The position numbers and the translations under genes were made by a program. The notes beneath the pieces were generated by a model. It was not told the origin of the DNA, did not search any database, and worked only from the letters and a program-made list of their open reading frames with translations. DNA of 64,000 bases from positions 248,001 through 312,000 of the forward strand of contig JAJKFJ010022697.1 in the NCBI GenBank assembly GCA_027382625.1, read 5' to 3'. The stretch is from Tetmemena sp. SeJ-2015. Lineage: Eukaryota > Ciliophora > Spirotrichea > Sporadotrichida > Oxytrichidae. Below, piece after piece: positions 15,781 to 28,901 of this stretch. Position 1 is the first letter of the stretch. The number at the start of each line of letters is the position of its first letter.

Positions 15781-18148
15781 ACAATACACTTTATAATTTT
15801 TTTCTTAAAAATTGTAGTCTCTTTGAGATTTTATTCATCATTAATTTAACTCAAAAATTATAAATATAAAATGACCTGTTTTAATAAACATACAATTTTT
15901 TTTAAAAAAAAGTTTAATACAATTATTTTTATAGATAGATTAGACATTTAATGAAGCTATTTCAGTTTATATTTTCTTGCCTGATTAAATTGCTGGTTAG
16001 TCTTCATTATCTAGAATGTATTTTTATCATTCTCTTATCTATCGTTTAGATTAGATTTGCAATTCTTAAACCAAAAATTATCTGAAGGTGCTAACAGAAA
16101 ATCTTCGATTTATTTTTACTTTATACTTATGCTGATACTCTAAAATTTAACTTTAATTTATGCGCACATAATAAACTGCAGATCCTCAGATTATAAGATA
16201 TTTACTTTAATAGCTTAAGCTCTCTTAAAATGGGAATTTATTTATTATTAATTTAAATGGCATTTTTGAGATTTATACAAATAAATCCTAATTGGTCTGA
16301 CACATATTAAATATATTATATATAATGAATAAATTAATTTGAACAATTAAAACAATCAACCATTTTTTGAGAGGCTTGACCTTTAAAACTCAAAGTTCTG
16401 GGAAATCATTCACTATCAGCTAAGTTATTTAATTAAATAACTTTTAATTTTTACTCAAATATATAAAGCATATCTATAAGGATTCAAAATTTTAATAAGC
16501 ATAACTAAGTTAAAATATGTAATTGGTTTAGCTCTACAAATTTTATTAATATGGCTTAATTATTAAAAAAAGAAAGGGCAAAGCTGAAATGGGTGCTTCA
16601 TTCTTTGATCTGCAACTTGTTCAATAGCTTATCTAAAATTATTATAATTTATTCTTTAATTATCTCCTCGGTATTTCACAGGTTAATTATGGAGGAGCGT
16701 GTACTTCTGATCTTAATATTTTTATAGAAATTGAACTCGCTTATATATCTTAGTCTATAGATTTGAAATTTAATCGCATTTCTAAAAATTTATTTTATAT
16801 TGGATATACTCCAAATGTTATGATAATTTGTCATATTAATTCAAATAAATTTATGTTTTCTATTAAATTTACAATTATAATAAAAATAAAACTTTTCAAT
16901 TTTAAAAAAAGTAGAGAGATTCCTTGTCTATCATGCTTAAAATTTTCTTAAATTATTTAACAATTATTTAACTATGAAAATTCTAGCAAGTCTACTCATT
17001 ATACTGCATTTTATAGGGAAAAAATGATGAGGACTTATCAATCCCTAAGCTGAGAGGCCCTATTATGATTATTATAATTATTGTATTGAAATTCATATTT
17101 AATTTATTTGGCTCTCGACCAAACTGCTGACTAGAAGGTATTTGAACCATTCAAACAGCTATGAAATAGTACTACCTATATATTATTTTAATAAATCACC
17201 GACTTTAAATTAATTCTTAAATATATTTTCTCACTGTGAAATTATTATCCAATTTATTTGTTTTAATAATTATATGTAATAATTTAGTTATGGGACTGAT
17301 TTATTTATAAGAGTTCCTCGAACGCTCGAAAATTATTAATAATCAAGGGATAAAGAATTTAAAGAACTTATAATTTTTGCCAGGAAGTAACATATACCTT
17401 TTGATACAATTGTGTATGAAGATGGCAACCAAATTTAAGCAATTGCAATTAAATACTTATTACAGCTCAATTTGATTTGATTAAACCATTATTTTTTAAG
17501 GTCTTTAGTTTGAATATTTTTCAAAACTTTAATAATTTTTAATTTAAATAAACTCTATGACACTGAGCAGTTGCCTATGGTGCTTGATTTGAATATAGTT
17601 TAATACTTTAAATGGCAAACATATTTTGTATTTATCATAATCCAATTTTGAATATGTCTCTATGGTGTCTTGGCAAATAGTAAGTATTTCCTTATTTTTT
17701 TTTGATTTTCTAAAAATCTCTCAAATTGAAGTTACTTCCCATTCTAATGCATCCCATCTGGCTTTCCTTATCGGTCCATGCTATGATATTTTGCAGAACA
17801 GATTATGATTTTCATAGCTGTATCATCCTAGTTTAAATTGTTGAATGATTTGCCTTTTGAATTTGATGATTTTACTAATTTTCATATTAGATTTGTCCTA
17901 ATTTCCTATAAATTTATATGAATGATTTAATGAGATTAAAACCCTAAAGATATTTTGTTCAAATTTATGAACGTCGAAACTATTACGGACTCAATCAGAC
18001 CTTATATCCTAATCTCACTAACTAATTTAAATTTCACTATTCGATAAGCTCTTATTTAATTTAGAAAATAAATGGCTTCTATTTAATAATTCTGTATCAC
18101 AAACAAGTTTTAATAATCAAGATCTATATTTATAACAAATTTTTAAAT
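15781..18148. other. Gene-poor AT-rich tract
   Basis: About 2.4 kb of very AT-rich DNA with frequent TGA in all frames. Short standard-code ORFs (for example at 16763-16951) have only AT-driven composition. No RNA gene, transposase or repeat recognised. Likely germline-limited spacer. Confidence 0.5.
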
Positions 18149-18532
18149 TCACTAGAATGAGTTGTCTAGCTCGTAAAGTTTACTCTCGGCTGCGCATAGT
18201 CTTCCACTAAGTCTCTCTATTTCCTTCATTAGACTTTCTACTTAAAAATCTCTGTCTTCAATTATTTCTTTAAGTCTAGATATGCAGCCTTCTTTTTCTT
18301 ATTTCTCGATATTTGAAAACTAGATTTGTTTTTGCATCTCTTATATTTAGTTACTAAACAGATTCTTCTCATTATTCCTTTCAGTTCTAAGCTGGGAAAT
18401 ATCCTAGTCAGCTTTCAAATACTTTTACTACAAATCTTGAATTTATTTTGTTCTTTCATCAATAAGCTATAAATTTGAAGCTATCTCTTTGTTATTAGCA
18501 CCTAATTTAGACATTTATAGCTAAACAAGCAT
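18149..18532 (-). CDS. Coiled-coil protein or C-terminal coiled-coil MDS
   Basis: Open in the ciliate code from an ATG at 18532 (another in frame at 18514, MSKLGANNKEIASN) to TGA at 18149-18151. It is a continuous heptad-patterned helix (DERTKQIQDLQQKYLKAD, RLKEIIEDRDFQVESLMKEI, RLSGRLCAAESKLYELD). It lies on the same strand as, and downstream of, the coiled-coil gene at 20380-22370, with the palindrome between. Since the two other palindromes lie inside IESs of genes, this may be the last MDS of that coiled-coil gene rather than a separate gene. Confidence 0.55.
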
Positions 18533-18597
18533 TAATTTAAGTACTTTAATCTATTATATATTAAAATAAAAAAGATAATAAGAAGCAAAATCAAAAA

Positions 18598-20073
18598 ATA
18601 TTATAGATTTAGCGTTGATTTAGCGAAATTTTTTTAAAAATTTATTACCAGTACTTATAGTTAAGTTTTTATTGATGAGATCCCTACTGTAGTTCTTCAT
18701 ACTCCTTGGGTGTTGAAAAGTGGTCTTTTTGCGCCATCTAGGGCTCATTCGATAGCTCTTGTAAAATTAGGTGGACTTTATCCTGTGCGATGACCCTCTA
18801 TCTGCTCTCTTGATGGAGTTAACTGGACTTTAATGTGGCAGGTGCCAATTGTTCATAAATGCAACCCCCTAATTATTTTGCCCTCACAAATTGAGGATTC
18901 AGCCAAAGTGCACAGGATCATTGTTTCTCCCCTTGAAATGCTCTATCCATTGATACCCATATTGCTAGGGTTTGAAGTGATATTATTTAAACATAATAAC
19001 TTAAATTCTTTAAACTACTAAATCCTAAATGGAAGGAAACTACACAAAATAGATGAATAACCTTGAATTTGTTGATAAATAAAAAACTAAAATTATTTGA
19101 ACTATAATAGAAGAAAGAAAGTTTTTTATAGATGGCACTCATAATATCTGAGAAACAGAATGGTTTATAGGAATTATTAAAAGTTAGAAATGGTTTTTCA
19201 TAATTATTGGACGTTATAAATTACACTTTTTCAAAATTAATTAATTAATTGTAGCTAATTAAAAAACCTCAAATCCGGGGAGGGGTTCGAACGCCCGTCC
19301 TCCAATTCATAAATCAGACTCCGCTTCGCTCAATGGTATTCCTACTATTGAGTCTGATTTATGAATTGGAGGACGGGCGTTCGAACCCCTCCCCGGATTT
19401 GAGGTTTTTTAATTAGCTACAATTAATTAATTAATTTTGAAAAAGTGTAATTTATAACGTCCAATAATTATGAAAAACCATTTCTAACTTTTAATAATTC
19501 CTATAAACCATTCTGTTTCTCAGATATTATGAGTGCCATCTATAAAAAACTTTCTTTCTTCTATTATAGTTCAAATAATTTTAGTTTTTTATTTATCAAC
19601 AAATTCAAGGTTATTCATCTATTTTGTGTAGTTTCCTTCCATTTAGGATTTAGTAGTTTAAAGAATTTAAGTTATTATGTTTAAATAATATCACTTCAAA
19701 CCCTAGCAATATGGGTATCAATGGATAGAGCATTTCAAGGGGAGAAACAATGATCCTGTGCACTTTGGCTGAATCCTCAATTTGTGAGGGCAAAATAATT
19801 AGGGGGTTGCATTTATGAACAATTGGCACCTGCCACATTAAAGTCCAGTTAACTCCATCAAGAGAGCAGATAGAGGGTCATCGCACAGGATAAAGTCCAC
19901 CTAATTTTACAAGAGCTATCGAATGAGCCCTAGATGGCGCAAAAAGACCACTTTTCAACACCCAAGGAGTATGAAGAACTACAGTAGGGATCTCATCAAT
20001 AAAAACTTAACTATAAGTACTGGTAATAAATTTTTAAAAAAATTTCGCTAAATCAACGCTAAATCTATAATAA
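18598..20073. repeat. Near-perfect 1.48-kb palindrome (element 1)
   Basis: Left arm 18598-19321 and right arm 19350-20073 are reverse complements over about 724 bases as far as I compared, around a 28-base loop. Each arm holds the same 62-codon ORF (MWQVPIVHKCNPLIILP; 18833-19021 and 19650-19838), in opposite orientations; it is probably not a gene. Near the loop each arm has a GGGGTTCGAAC-type sequence (a Pol III B-box-like word), also found near the loop of element 3. A T6 run follows this word outward. Such a structure is a fold-back or long terminal inverted repeat element; no transposase is seen. Confidence 0.93.
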
Positions 20074-20379
20074 TTATTTTAATTATTATTGTGATAAATC
20101 AGAGTGAAAGTAAAAGAAATTAAAATTTAATAAAATAATTTAAATTCTATTCTTATAATTGCCAATGATATTTACAATATAAGATTCTCATATCTATTAA
20201 ATTTCCTCAGTTGATATAGAGGTTTATAACTAAATTGAATAAGATTAATTTGAAATTATTTGTGGATATATTCATTGTTTAATAAAATTTTGAAAACTCT
20301 CCTCTTCAATTGAAGTATATATTTTTTTCTGTAGAAATATCTTGTAGTTATCATTCTTAAATAAATCCTGGTTTAATTT

Positions 20380-22370
20380 AACAAAAGCAAACATTAAATT
20401 TATGTAATGAAATTGTCCATAGAGGAAAGAGGGCTTAAAACTTTAATATCCTTATCTTAGTCTGCAAGGAAAATGACTGGATTAATCTTGCTTAATTTAA
20501 ATTTACTTATACTCTGATTATGAGAATAATAGTCCTTCAATTAAGAATCAAGGTTCTGGATCTGCTTGTTTTAGTTTGATATATTTATATTAGCTTCGTC
20601 TAAAGCTCTGCCTTACGATTAGATAAGTTATTTCTACTCCTCAATAGTTTTAAGTAATTCTGTGTCCTTGGTTTCCTTTGGCTTTGTTATCGATTTTGAT
20701 TTCGATAGAGAAATAGTAGATGAATTTAAAGCTGAACTAGCGCTTTGAGAAGAGGGCTCGAATAATTATATGTTTGAAACTTTAGACTATTTCTGGGGAG
20801 TTTTCTTGGAGGTGTAATTATCAATTGCCTATCTACTGCTTCTGTGACTTGACATTGGTTCATACTATTGCTCCAAATGAATTAGATTAATGGGTTTACT
20901 AATAAAAATACAAAATAATTTATGATCCAAGCTGAAGAAATTCTTATTTTTTAGCATAAAAAAGAATAGATAATTTTCTTCATTAAAATTTAAATTTTTT
21001 ATAATTATAGACAATATTTCTTTTCCTCTTTCACATTTTTAATTTCTTTTTGAGGAATCACGTCAGTCTGGACAGATGAGCTTTTTAGTTAAATGGATTC
21101 AGTTTAAGAGTAAGCATCTACAGTTTTTTAATCCTCTTCATCTGAGCTCATCTCTTCCTCTTGCAAGATAGCTGCAAATATTCCCATTTTTTGTTTTTTA
21201 CCCTCCTTGGTATAGCTGAAGTGCACCTCATCTAGTTGTTTTTTGTGCTCTTCTGATAAATTAATTGTTAAAATTATTAATTCATTGAGAATATATAAAT
21301 CAAATTTAAATATAATCATAGATAAAAGCTACATATGTTGAAATTAATTTTTTATTCTCTTTACAAGCTCTTCTGATTGAATTTTGATCTGTTCTTCGAG
21401 TAGTCCTATTTTAATGATAAGATCTTACTTTTACTAGATTATATCTATTTTTTCTTATTCATGTACTTATCCCTGGTCTACCATTCTGTGATTTGCTTAA
21501 GTGAGTCTCTGAAGATTAGCTTCGTACTCTTATTTTTGCATTTCGAAATCCTTCATCAATTTTTCAAGATCTTTAGTGACACTCTCTTTAGACTTGCTCA
21601 ATGTTTTCCTTTGAGCAATGAGAGACTCATTTTCTTCAGATAATTCTAAGATTTTAACTTCTAATTGTTTGATCAAAGTTGAGTCCACCTGCAACTCTTA
21701 TCTTTGTTGCTGCTGATTTGAAGATATCTCAATCAAGCTCTTGTTTTCTTCAATTAGCTTTCTTACTTCGCTTCTTAGGTTAGCTACTTCATCCTCCTTG
21801 ATGTGTAAATACTGTTGTATTTGATTCTTTTCATTTTCTAATTTGGACAGGTATTCTGAGTTTGAAGCATCGCTTTGCTTTAGTTCTTGAATAAATATTG
21901 ATCATAATAATATTGATAATAGGATAGAATTTGCTGTTAGTGTTGATGTATTTAAGTCTGCAGATGCTGAATGTCTTTTTCTTTTTCAGTGAGTTGGGCT
22001 TTAAGCTTTTGATGTTCCGCTTTAGGGATGCCCATCTGATTGCTGATGGCTTCAATATTTTCCTTAAGGGAAGTTTCAATCCTCTTGTACTCTTCTACCT
22101 TTGCTCTTAGGTTTCTTTTTTCATCGTCTGCCACTACTCTTTGATCAATTGCTTTCTGTCTTTCTCGTTGGAGTTCCTCAACCTACTTCTACATGTTTAT
22201 GATTTCTCGCTTTGCCTTTACGATATCTGTTTCATCTTACTGCTCAAAGCTTTCCAGGATGTTTTTGTAACTTTCTATGGTGAGGAGCATTTCTTCCTCC
22301 ATCTTCCTCATATCACTCTTTAGCAGTTGTTTCCCTTTCTCTAGCTCTTTAGCATGATTATATCATAAAT
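20380..22370 (-). CDS. Long coiled-coil protein
   Basis: The minus strand reads as an almost unbroken coiled coil: KELEKGKQLLKSDMRKMEEE near 22350, VVADDEKRNLRAKVEEYKRI near 22100, QHQKLKAQLTEKEKDIQ near 21990, EDEVANLRSEVRKLIEENKS near 21750, then a tail EEEMSSDEEDQKTVDAYSQT near 21130 and a Ser/Lys/Gln-rich end near 20400-20880. AT-rich inserts (about 21880-21950, 21250-21360, 20890-21010) are likely IESs. The N-terminal start is not seen: MRKMEEE near 22320 is possible, or another MDS lies upstream. No family assigned; the features suit a cytoskeletal or centrosomal scaffold. End position is approximate because the AT-rich DNA below 20400 remains open. Confidence 0.55.
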
Positions 22371-22769
22371 ACAACTCAAAAAGTAGTTTTTATTTTATAG
22401 ATTTATATATGGGTTTTAAAGTCATATATTCAGTACAATTGCTCAATTTAAATTATTTATAATTTAAAATATTAACATTTATTTATAAGAAAAAAGAAAA
22501 GCAAATATAACAGCAGTTGAGAAACCAAAGAACGAGTGAAAAGATTAAATATAAAAATCATCAGATTTGGAGGGATTAAGGAAGAATAAAATACTTTAAT
22601 TTTAATTCAAAAAACGTATTTTGACTTCAGTGATTTAATGAAGGTTTATATTATATTTTTGACAATAGAAATATAATTTAGTTAGGGTATATAACTAAAG
22701 AATTTCCTCTTTTTATTTTAAGATATTATCAATTTTGATTAAATACGAAGAAATAATCTAATTGTACAA

Positions 22770-23582
22770 TTCTCTCTTTACAAACTCCAACTCTAAAAGA
22801 ACTGCGCTGACTGTTGTTTACAAAGTCTGCTGCTAATTCTATGCTTTAAGAGAGTTCTCATTTTAAAAGGTGTTGAGATTGGAAATAATCTTGGAATTGA
22901 TGTAATAAGTGTGAGCAGAGAAGCATTTGATAGCAAGTGCAATTAGATCTCTAGACTATCTGCTCAAAGCTCTTAAGTCCATGCATTTATTGAATTCATA
23001 CTTTGCCTCTACTTTATCATCTGTATAGTATATTTTGAATCTCTAGGTGTCGTAAGGGTGCAATTCCAATCGAGGGTAATCAATTGTGTATTTAAGAGCA
23101 ATGGTATCCTCATTATTTCCCATTCCACCATTTTAATCTGGGAACACTATTTTTATTACATTTGTATTGACAAATAAGTTGGCTTCAATCTGATCCTGAT
23201 CTTAGTTATATTCAGTTTCAGAGTGACTAGATTAAGAAAAGCTGCTAGATTTGTGGATGGATTGAGACTTAGTGTGGAAGTTAGTATCGCTTCCCGCCAT
23301 TAGAACTGTAATTGGGAACTGTGATCCTCCAGTGCCAAGAACATACTCTAAAGTTTATCTGGCAGAGGGGTCTAGCTCAATAGGTCCGAATTCTCCAAAT
23401 GCTTTTCCATCATAGGTGTCTTCATCGAGGGGTATTGCTTCTATTCTAATGTTGCAACCTATATCTTCTGCTGAGAGTTAATACACATTAGATGATATTT
23501 CAGGAATCTGATATGTTCTCTCGTTCTTTATTCTGAACCAATTGCAAATAAAAATAGCACTTTATAGGAATGGGCAGTCCAT
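22770..23582 (-). CDS. Protein with A9/Ig-like domain (AIR9-like)
   Basis: The minus strand from the ATG at 23582 reads NWFRIKNERTYQIPEISS, SAEDIGCNIRIEAIPLDE and DGKAFGEFGPIELDP. This has the Trp-x-Arg strand, the Asp-x-Gly-Cys turn and the closing Gly-Pro strand of A9-type Ig-like repeats known from AIR9 and related microtubule-associated proteins. A mixed C-terminal region follows (IDYPRLELHPYDTQRFKIYY). The 5' end may lie in a further MDS, because the domain begins almost at the first Met. The 3' end is uncertain (no TGA for some distance in AT-rich DNA). Function inferred only from the fold pattern. Confidence 0.5.
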
Positions 23583-24530
23583 TTATTTTATCCTCTGCAT
23601 TTGCGTAAATAAGCACAGTTTAGAATTGGTATATAATTTAAAAAGGCATTTTAATATATCATAATTAAAGGCGCCATATTTAAAAGAATTTTAAAAGTTG
23701 GAGATAATCTAGATTAAAAAGATTTTGGATTCAGTCTTAATAAATTTAGGGATACTATGAGTATCCAAATGATAAAATCTCTTAGAATAGTTGCTGCATA
23801 TGACAAAATAATAGTAGCTGCTTATAATTATAGTTTTTATGATGTTGTAATATTTAAATTAGGTTAGAACATGTGTATTGAGGAGCTAATTGAATATTGA
23901 TGATAATGCTAGTCTGATATAGTGCTTCTCCTTGTGTACCAAATGTAAATTTGTAGTTATAATTTCCCCATGTATTTGTGCTCTTTCTCTTGTCTACAGC
24001 AACTTATCTTTGGGGAGCAGGGACAGTAGACGGCTAACTAGAAGGGATAGCCTAGTATTTGCAGAACAAATCGTTAAGCATTTAATTAAAATTTATTATA
24101 ACTACCTTCAATAATCAATTATCCATCCAAATATATACTATTCAAAATTTGCTATCTTCAATAGAGGATCAGTTATAAAATTTTAATTTAAAATCTGGAA
24201 AAGTAAATTATAATGTTTTATCTTTATTTTGATGGCAGCTTAAAGCTAAAAAATATATGATAATTAAAATCTTGTTATTTTTAATAAATTAAATTATTTC
24301 AGAGGCATACAAAATTACTAAAAAATGACTCTTCGCAATTGAGCAGCTTATAAAATGTTTTGAAAAAGAATATTTAACCTTTTTCTTTAGGTAGCATCAG
24401 ATATTACATCCTCCATTTTTCATTAGAACCTATTATATATTTTAATAAATACTAAATATTTTAATATTAGGATATTAAAATTATGGTATAAATTAGTATA
24501 AAATATAAGTTCTAAATTGAAAGACTTTAT
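23583..24530. other. AT-rich stretch without recognisable gene
   Basis: About 950 bases, strongly AT-rich. The 60-codon standard-code ORF at 23932-24114 has no family resemblance. Could be intergenic spacer or a large IES. Confidence 0.4.
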
Positions 24531-24911
24531 TCACGTTGACATGATATCCTTTGAGGACCTTCTTTTGCTATACTTATCTACACTGTAGCAGAAGTCATCA
24601 TCCATCATCATGCTAGCTGGATTGATTTGACTTGGCTACATATTGCTCTGCATGTCATCTTTCTCAAACAACAGTAAACTGCTACCTTAGTTAATCTAGC
24701 ACATTACGTAGTCCTGATCATGCTCTTAGAGTGCGTTATCTGATCTACTATCTTCATCTCCTAAGTCCATCTAACTTCTAGATTGGTAACTTTAGGGTTA
24801 GTCTTCTGAGTAGTGCCCCATTCTATGGTAGCTCATGCTGCTTCTGTCATTCATTCGCAACTATCTTAGCCTGCTGCTCACATTTTCAATATTCTAAGAA
24901 AATCTAATCAT
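24531..24911 (-). CDS. Small acidic Met/Ser/Gln-rich protein
   Basis: One open frame of 126 codons from ATG 24911 (MIRFSQNIENVSSRLRQL) to TGA 24531-24533, with several TAA/TAG codons as Gln. Contains DLGDEDSRSDNALQEHDQD and MMMDDDFCYSVDKYSKRR. No domain recognised. It may be a separate gene or the 3' MDS of the larger gene just upstream on the same strand. Confidence 0.5.
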
Positions 24912-25161
24912 AGAAAAAATATGCTAATAGAAATTGTATATATCCATTCTCATTTAATACTTAATGCTTATCTCAAACAAGGAAGAAGCATAATTATTTA
25001 TAAAACAACTTATTTTGTTTGGATTTTCGGTTATTACAAACAAAAAATTAAACTTAATATAGTATTTATGTATTAAGTGAAGGCCACTGAAATGAGTTTA
25101 AAGCTTTGATAAGATTTAAGTACAAATTTGTGTTGAAACATTTTGTTTAGTTTTTTTTTAA

Positions 25162-28100
25162 TCATTAAAGACAACATAAAAATGATTTCTATCCGATAAT
25201 GCATTGATCTTCTTCTTCTTCTTGGATTGGGGCTTCTACCTCATCTGAATGAAGAGAATGAGGAGGGATGGTAGAAGGCTGGCATTTGTTGTAGAAATTC
25301 TCAATGTAAACAATGAAGAGATAAATGGGAACTGTATCTTATTCTTTTTAATTTATTTCATGCTTTCTTAGTAGTCCTACTAGTTCATATTTCTGTGAGC
25401 TTGAGGATCTACTTCTCCTGCTGCTTTGGAAGGGTCTTATTCTTCCTCATCTGAGGAGCTCTCGTAATCTGGCAAGTTAATCAAGTTCAAGGCTGGGATA
25501 AAGGAAGGCTTCTTCTTTATCTTGGCGAGGTCAGGGCCATCATCAATTGGTTCATAGCTGTCATCTGAGTAGAACGAAAAGAGTATGCTTGACTAGTTAG
25601 CTTGGTTTCCATCTTCATTTAGAATCTCTGCAAACCTACTGGTGGGAATATCCTTGATGCCTTCCTTCTCGTAGATCTTCGTTAACTGGGATTCCTTGAT
25701 TTTGGAGTGAGAACAGGAAGAAGAGGAACTTGTTTTCCTTATTCTTGTGGTATTCAATTTTCTTTTGTAGTCTCTTATTTTAGGCGCCTCAGCTTTCCTC
25801 ATTATCAACCATCAGATCTGCTTTACGATCTGTCAACACAGGAGGTCTAGCAGGCACTGGGTCTATCTTCAGGCATAGTCTGAGTTCCTGCATCGTCTCT
25901 CTTGACTTCCATCTTCTTGCTTTCAGTAGTTAAATTATCTGCTCTTGATGATTTAATTCATCATCTTTCTGTCTCAAAGATTAGGACAGCATCATATTTT
26001 TGTTCTCAAGCTCCAATATTCTTTGTTGCAGCTAAGCTTTAAAATATAAATTTAAGTTATTTTAAAACAAAATAAAAGAGATAAATAACTATTATGCTTA
26101 ACTTATATAGCGATTTTTAAGCTTAATTGATAGGATTTTACTGTGCTCTAAATGATGAGGTTATGGAAAAGCAATCATTGTTTGAATTGGAAGCTTAAGT
26201 TGTAGTAAACATTAAAACACAACATCTTAATGAATTTTAATAAGGAAGTGTTTATTGTCTTCTTCCTGCTGTCTATCAGAGAGAAGTCTTTGCTGTTTGA
26301 GTCTGGCAGAGAGTGACTGTATGTTTTGCTAGTCACTTAGTCTTTTTATTATGATTTCATAGCCATTTTTAATTTTCTCAAGCTGCTGTTTAATGAGAGT
26401 GAGATTGGCTTGTTGCTTTACTTACTATATTTGATTTTCAGATGGTTGTTGCTGATTTTGGATGGATTCAATTATATCTGTGAATGTCTTATCCAATTAA
26501 AACAGATCATCAGTTTTGATGTAAGTTGAATTATATTGGCTTCCCGAATATAAAGTATGATAAATTATGAATTCTGCTGTCTCTTATTAGGCATTTAACC
26601 TAATGTCTGCCCTCCAAGATGTACTGCTTTCGAGTGGTTCTCCTTATTTAGATACTCACATTAGGTTTGCTGCAAAGCCATTTGTTTTAATCTGGCATCA
26701 GTTTGTAAACTTGTTTAAGAATTGGTAAGAGAGTTGTGGTTAGTGGTTGCAGCCCCGCTAGCTGCATTCTTTTTGTTAGTGAGTAGCAGTTCTCGCTCAA
26801 TTAAATTAAATTTACTGAATCTGGGCTTCAGAAGCTCTTAGTATTCTCTCTTGAGTAGTGCAGCGAGATTGCTTTCTTGTTTATGACTTATTTACAGACT
26901 GATTGGGAATATTCTAACTGAGTTGATTAAGAGTTGCTGCTGTTGATTGAGTCTGCTAATTGGGGAAGGGGTAGAAACTCTGTTGCTTGAGAGTGTTATA
27001 TATGATTTAGGGGAGAGAGTTGTGTTGAGACTGTGCTAACTGAAAGAAGACTAGTTTCTGCAAGTTAATTGACTATTGTGTATTGCTTTGCTGCGTGGCA
27101 TTGACTACCTTTGTGATGGACTGGTCCTTTGAATCATTGAGAATAGAGTTAAGTCCATTCTTTAAGTTAAGTGAAGTTTGCATCAAATTGTACTAACTTG
27201 CCTTGCTATAAGATATAAAGCGAATACTTGAATATAATTTAGTAGTAATAGGAGGTTTAAAAAGCTGAACTCCTGAAGCGAGTTCTGGTTGATTAGATGA
27301 TTGAATGTCTATTTTCTTTTTTTTGATGATTTGTTTCTTCTTCTTTTTGTGGCTGGAATTAGCTGCTGCGAGTCTGCTGTTTGGAGACAGCGAGTGGTGA
27401 GTTGAGGAGGTTCCACCACCTATAGTAAGATTTTGTTGGTGGGGATTGATCTATTGATATAATCCTTGAGTCAAGTTCAAGGCACCAGCTAGCAGAGAAG
27501 AATTTTAAAGAGATTGGTTGTTAAGAGTTAAATTGTGAGACCCTTAATTGTGAGTGTTGCCTTGGCTTTTGAACAAGTTAAACTGTATCTATTGAGAACT
27601 CTTATAACCAAAACAATAAAATAATAGTAAAAGCAACAATACGAATTATTATATAGATATTAAGTTTATTTAATAAAAAAGATATCATAATGTTTTTCTC
27701 TCTCTCTATTCTAAATAAATAAAGAATCAATTATTATAATCGAATAGTTTCAATTGATCAAATTTGAATTTGATGATTGAATAAATTTTATCAAAAAATT
27801 GTTTTAACTAAAGTGCAAAAATAGCTCTTAAGTATTTAACTTCTAAAGATATTTAAAAGAAAAGACATAAAAGAGTTAAAATTATATTGATATGAGATGG
27901 ATATAATCTTTTCTAATTGAACAAGTTTAAAAAGTTTTGATTTTCGTCTTAATCGAGCAATATTATATTTTAAAATGATAAATATTGGTGGCTGATTATA
28001 TTTTGGTGTTCATGAGAGCGTTTGTGAAATCTCTAGACATTGACTTCTGTTGCTATTGCTTTTTGACTAAGCATTTGATTTGCGTAATTTTCTTTGTTGA

Positions 28101-28901
28101 CCTAGTTATGGATGTACTATCAGCAGGTCTCTAGGCTTGCTTTTGTCCAGACTTGCTTAGGCTAGCTATTTGTTATAAAGCAGAGTGAGTCTTAGTTTTG
28201 CTATTAGGAGGAGGTGAAAGTGTCTGGTTCCTCATAACTTTAAGCTAATCTTATGTATAGATGGTATTAAGAGTCTTAGGAGCTCCGGTCTTAGAGGTAT
28301 TTCCGATCGACACTGATCCTCTCTCTGATGATTCTTAATTTGAATAGTGGTTAGTAAGGTGATGATTTAATCTGCTGACTGATGTTTTCTTTTTGGCAGA
28401 TATCTAATTATAAGTTTATGTATCTTGGCTAAAGCCTTAGTGAGAGAGATTAATTGATGCCACCTATTGATGAGAATTTGAGAAAGGAGTAGTTAAATTC
28501 ATAATGCTGTTTTTAGTCGGAATAGTGATGTTTAGGGGCCTCTCTGCACTAGAAGTGAGTGTAGAATTGTGAATGTGATGGTTTTAAATGGAGTGGGAAA
28601 GAGAAGGCTGGTGCTAAGAGAGTGAATTTTCTTGGTTGCTGAGTTTGCTTTAGTTTCTTTTCTTCTTATCGGTGGCGTTCTTTTTCCTGCCATCTGCTGA
28701 AGAATTCTTAGAAAGCAAAAGACCCTAGGCAGGAACTATCTAGATCTAATTAGGCTGGGGAATTTAGTGATGCGATTAGTAGTTCGAATGGGTAGGTGGC
28801 ATTTGAGGAGGCAGAACTTGAGAGGAAAGGGCTGCTGCACTGTTTTGCATTTCGAGGGATATCCTTCTTCCTTAGTTGGTGGCTTGAGACTGAGAATTCA
28901 T
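25162..28901 (-). CDS. Ser/Gln/Asn-rich protein with coiled coil
   Basis: Minus-strand coding segments at about 28000-28901, 26240-27600 and 25162-26040. The ATG at 28901 begins MNSQSQATNQGRRISLEMQN; then come low-complexity Ser/Asn/Gln-rich stretches (SLSQHQPSLSHSIQNHHIHN), a middle part with NLAALLKREYQELLKPRF, a coiled coil (LQQRILELENKNMMLSQS), basic and acidic segments (LPDYESSSDEEEQDPSK) and an end EEEEDQCIIGQKSF to TGA 25162-25164. Gln is very often coded by TAA/TAG, so a standard-code reading sees only fragments. AT-rich inserts at about 26045-26235 and 27610-28000 are probable IESs. That all three parts form one gene is inferred from strand, order and composition. Confidence 0.5.

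Noticed and set aside
19273..19400. A tRNA gene in the centre of palindrome 1
   Set aside because: The T-arm-like word is there and ATCCGGGG/CCCCGGAT could pair, but they are about 128 bases apart as part of the palindrome itself and no anticodon or D arm fits.
18833..19838. A duplicated 62-residue protein gene in the arms of palindrome 1
   Set aside because: The two ORFs are mirror copies forced by the palindrome, with no recognisable domain and a standard-code end.
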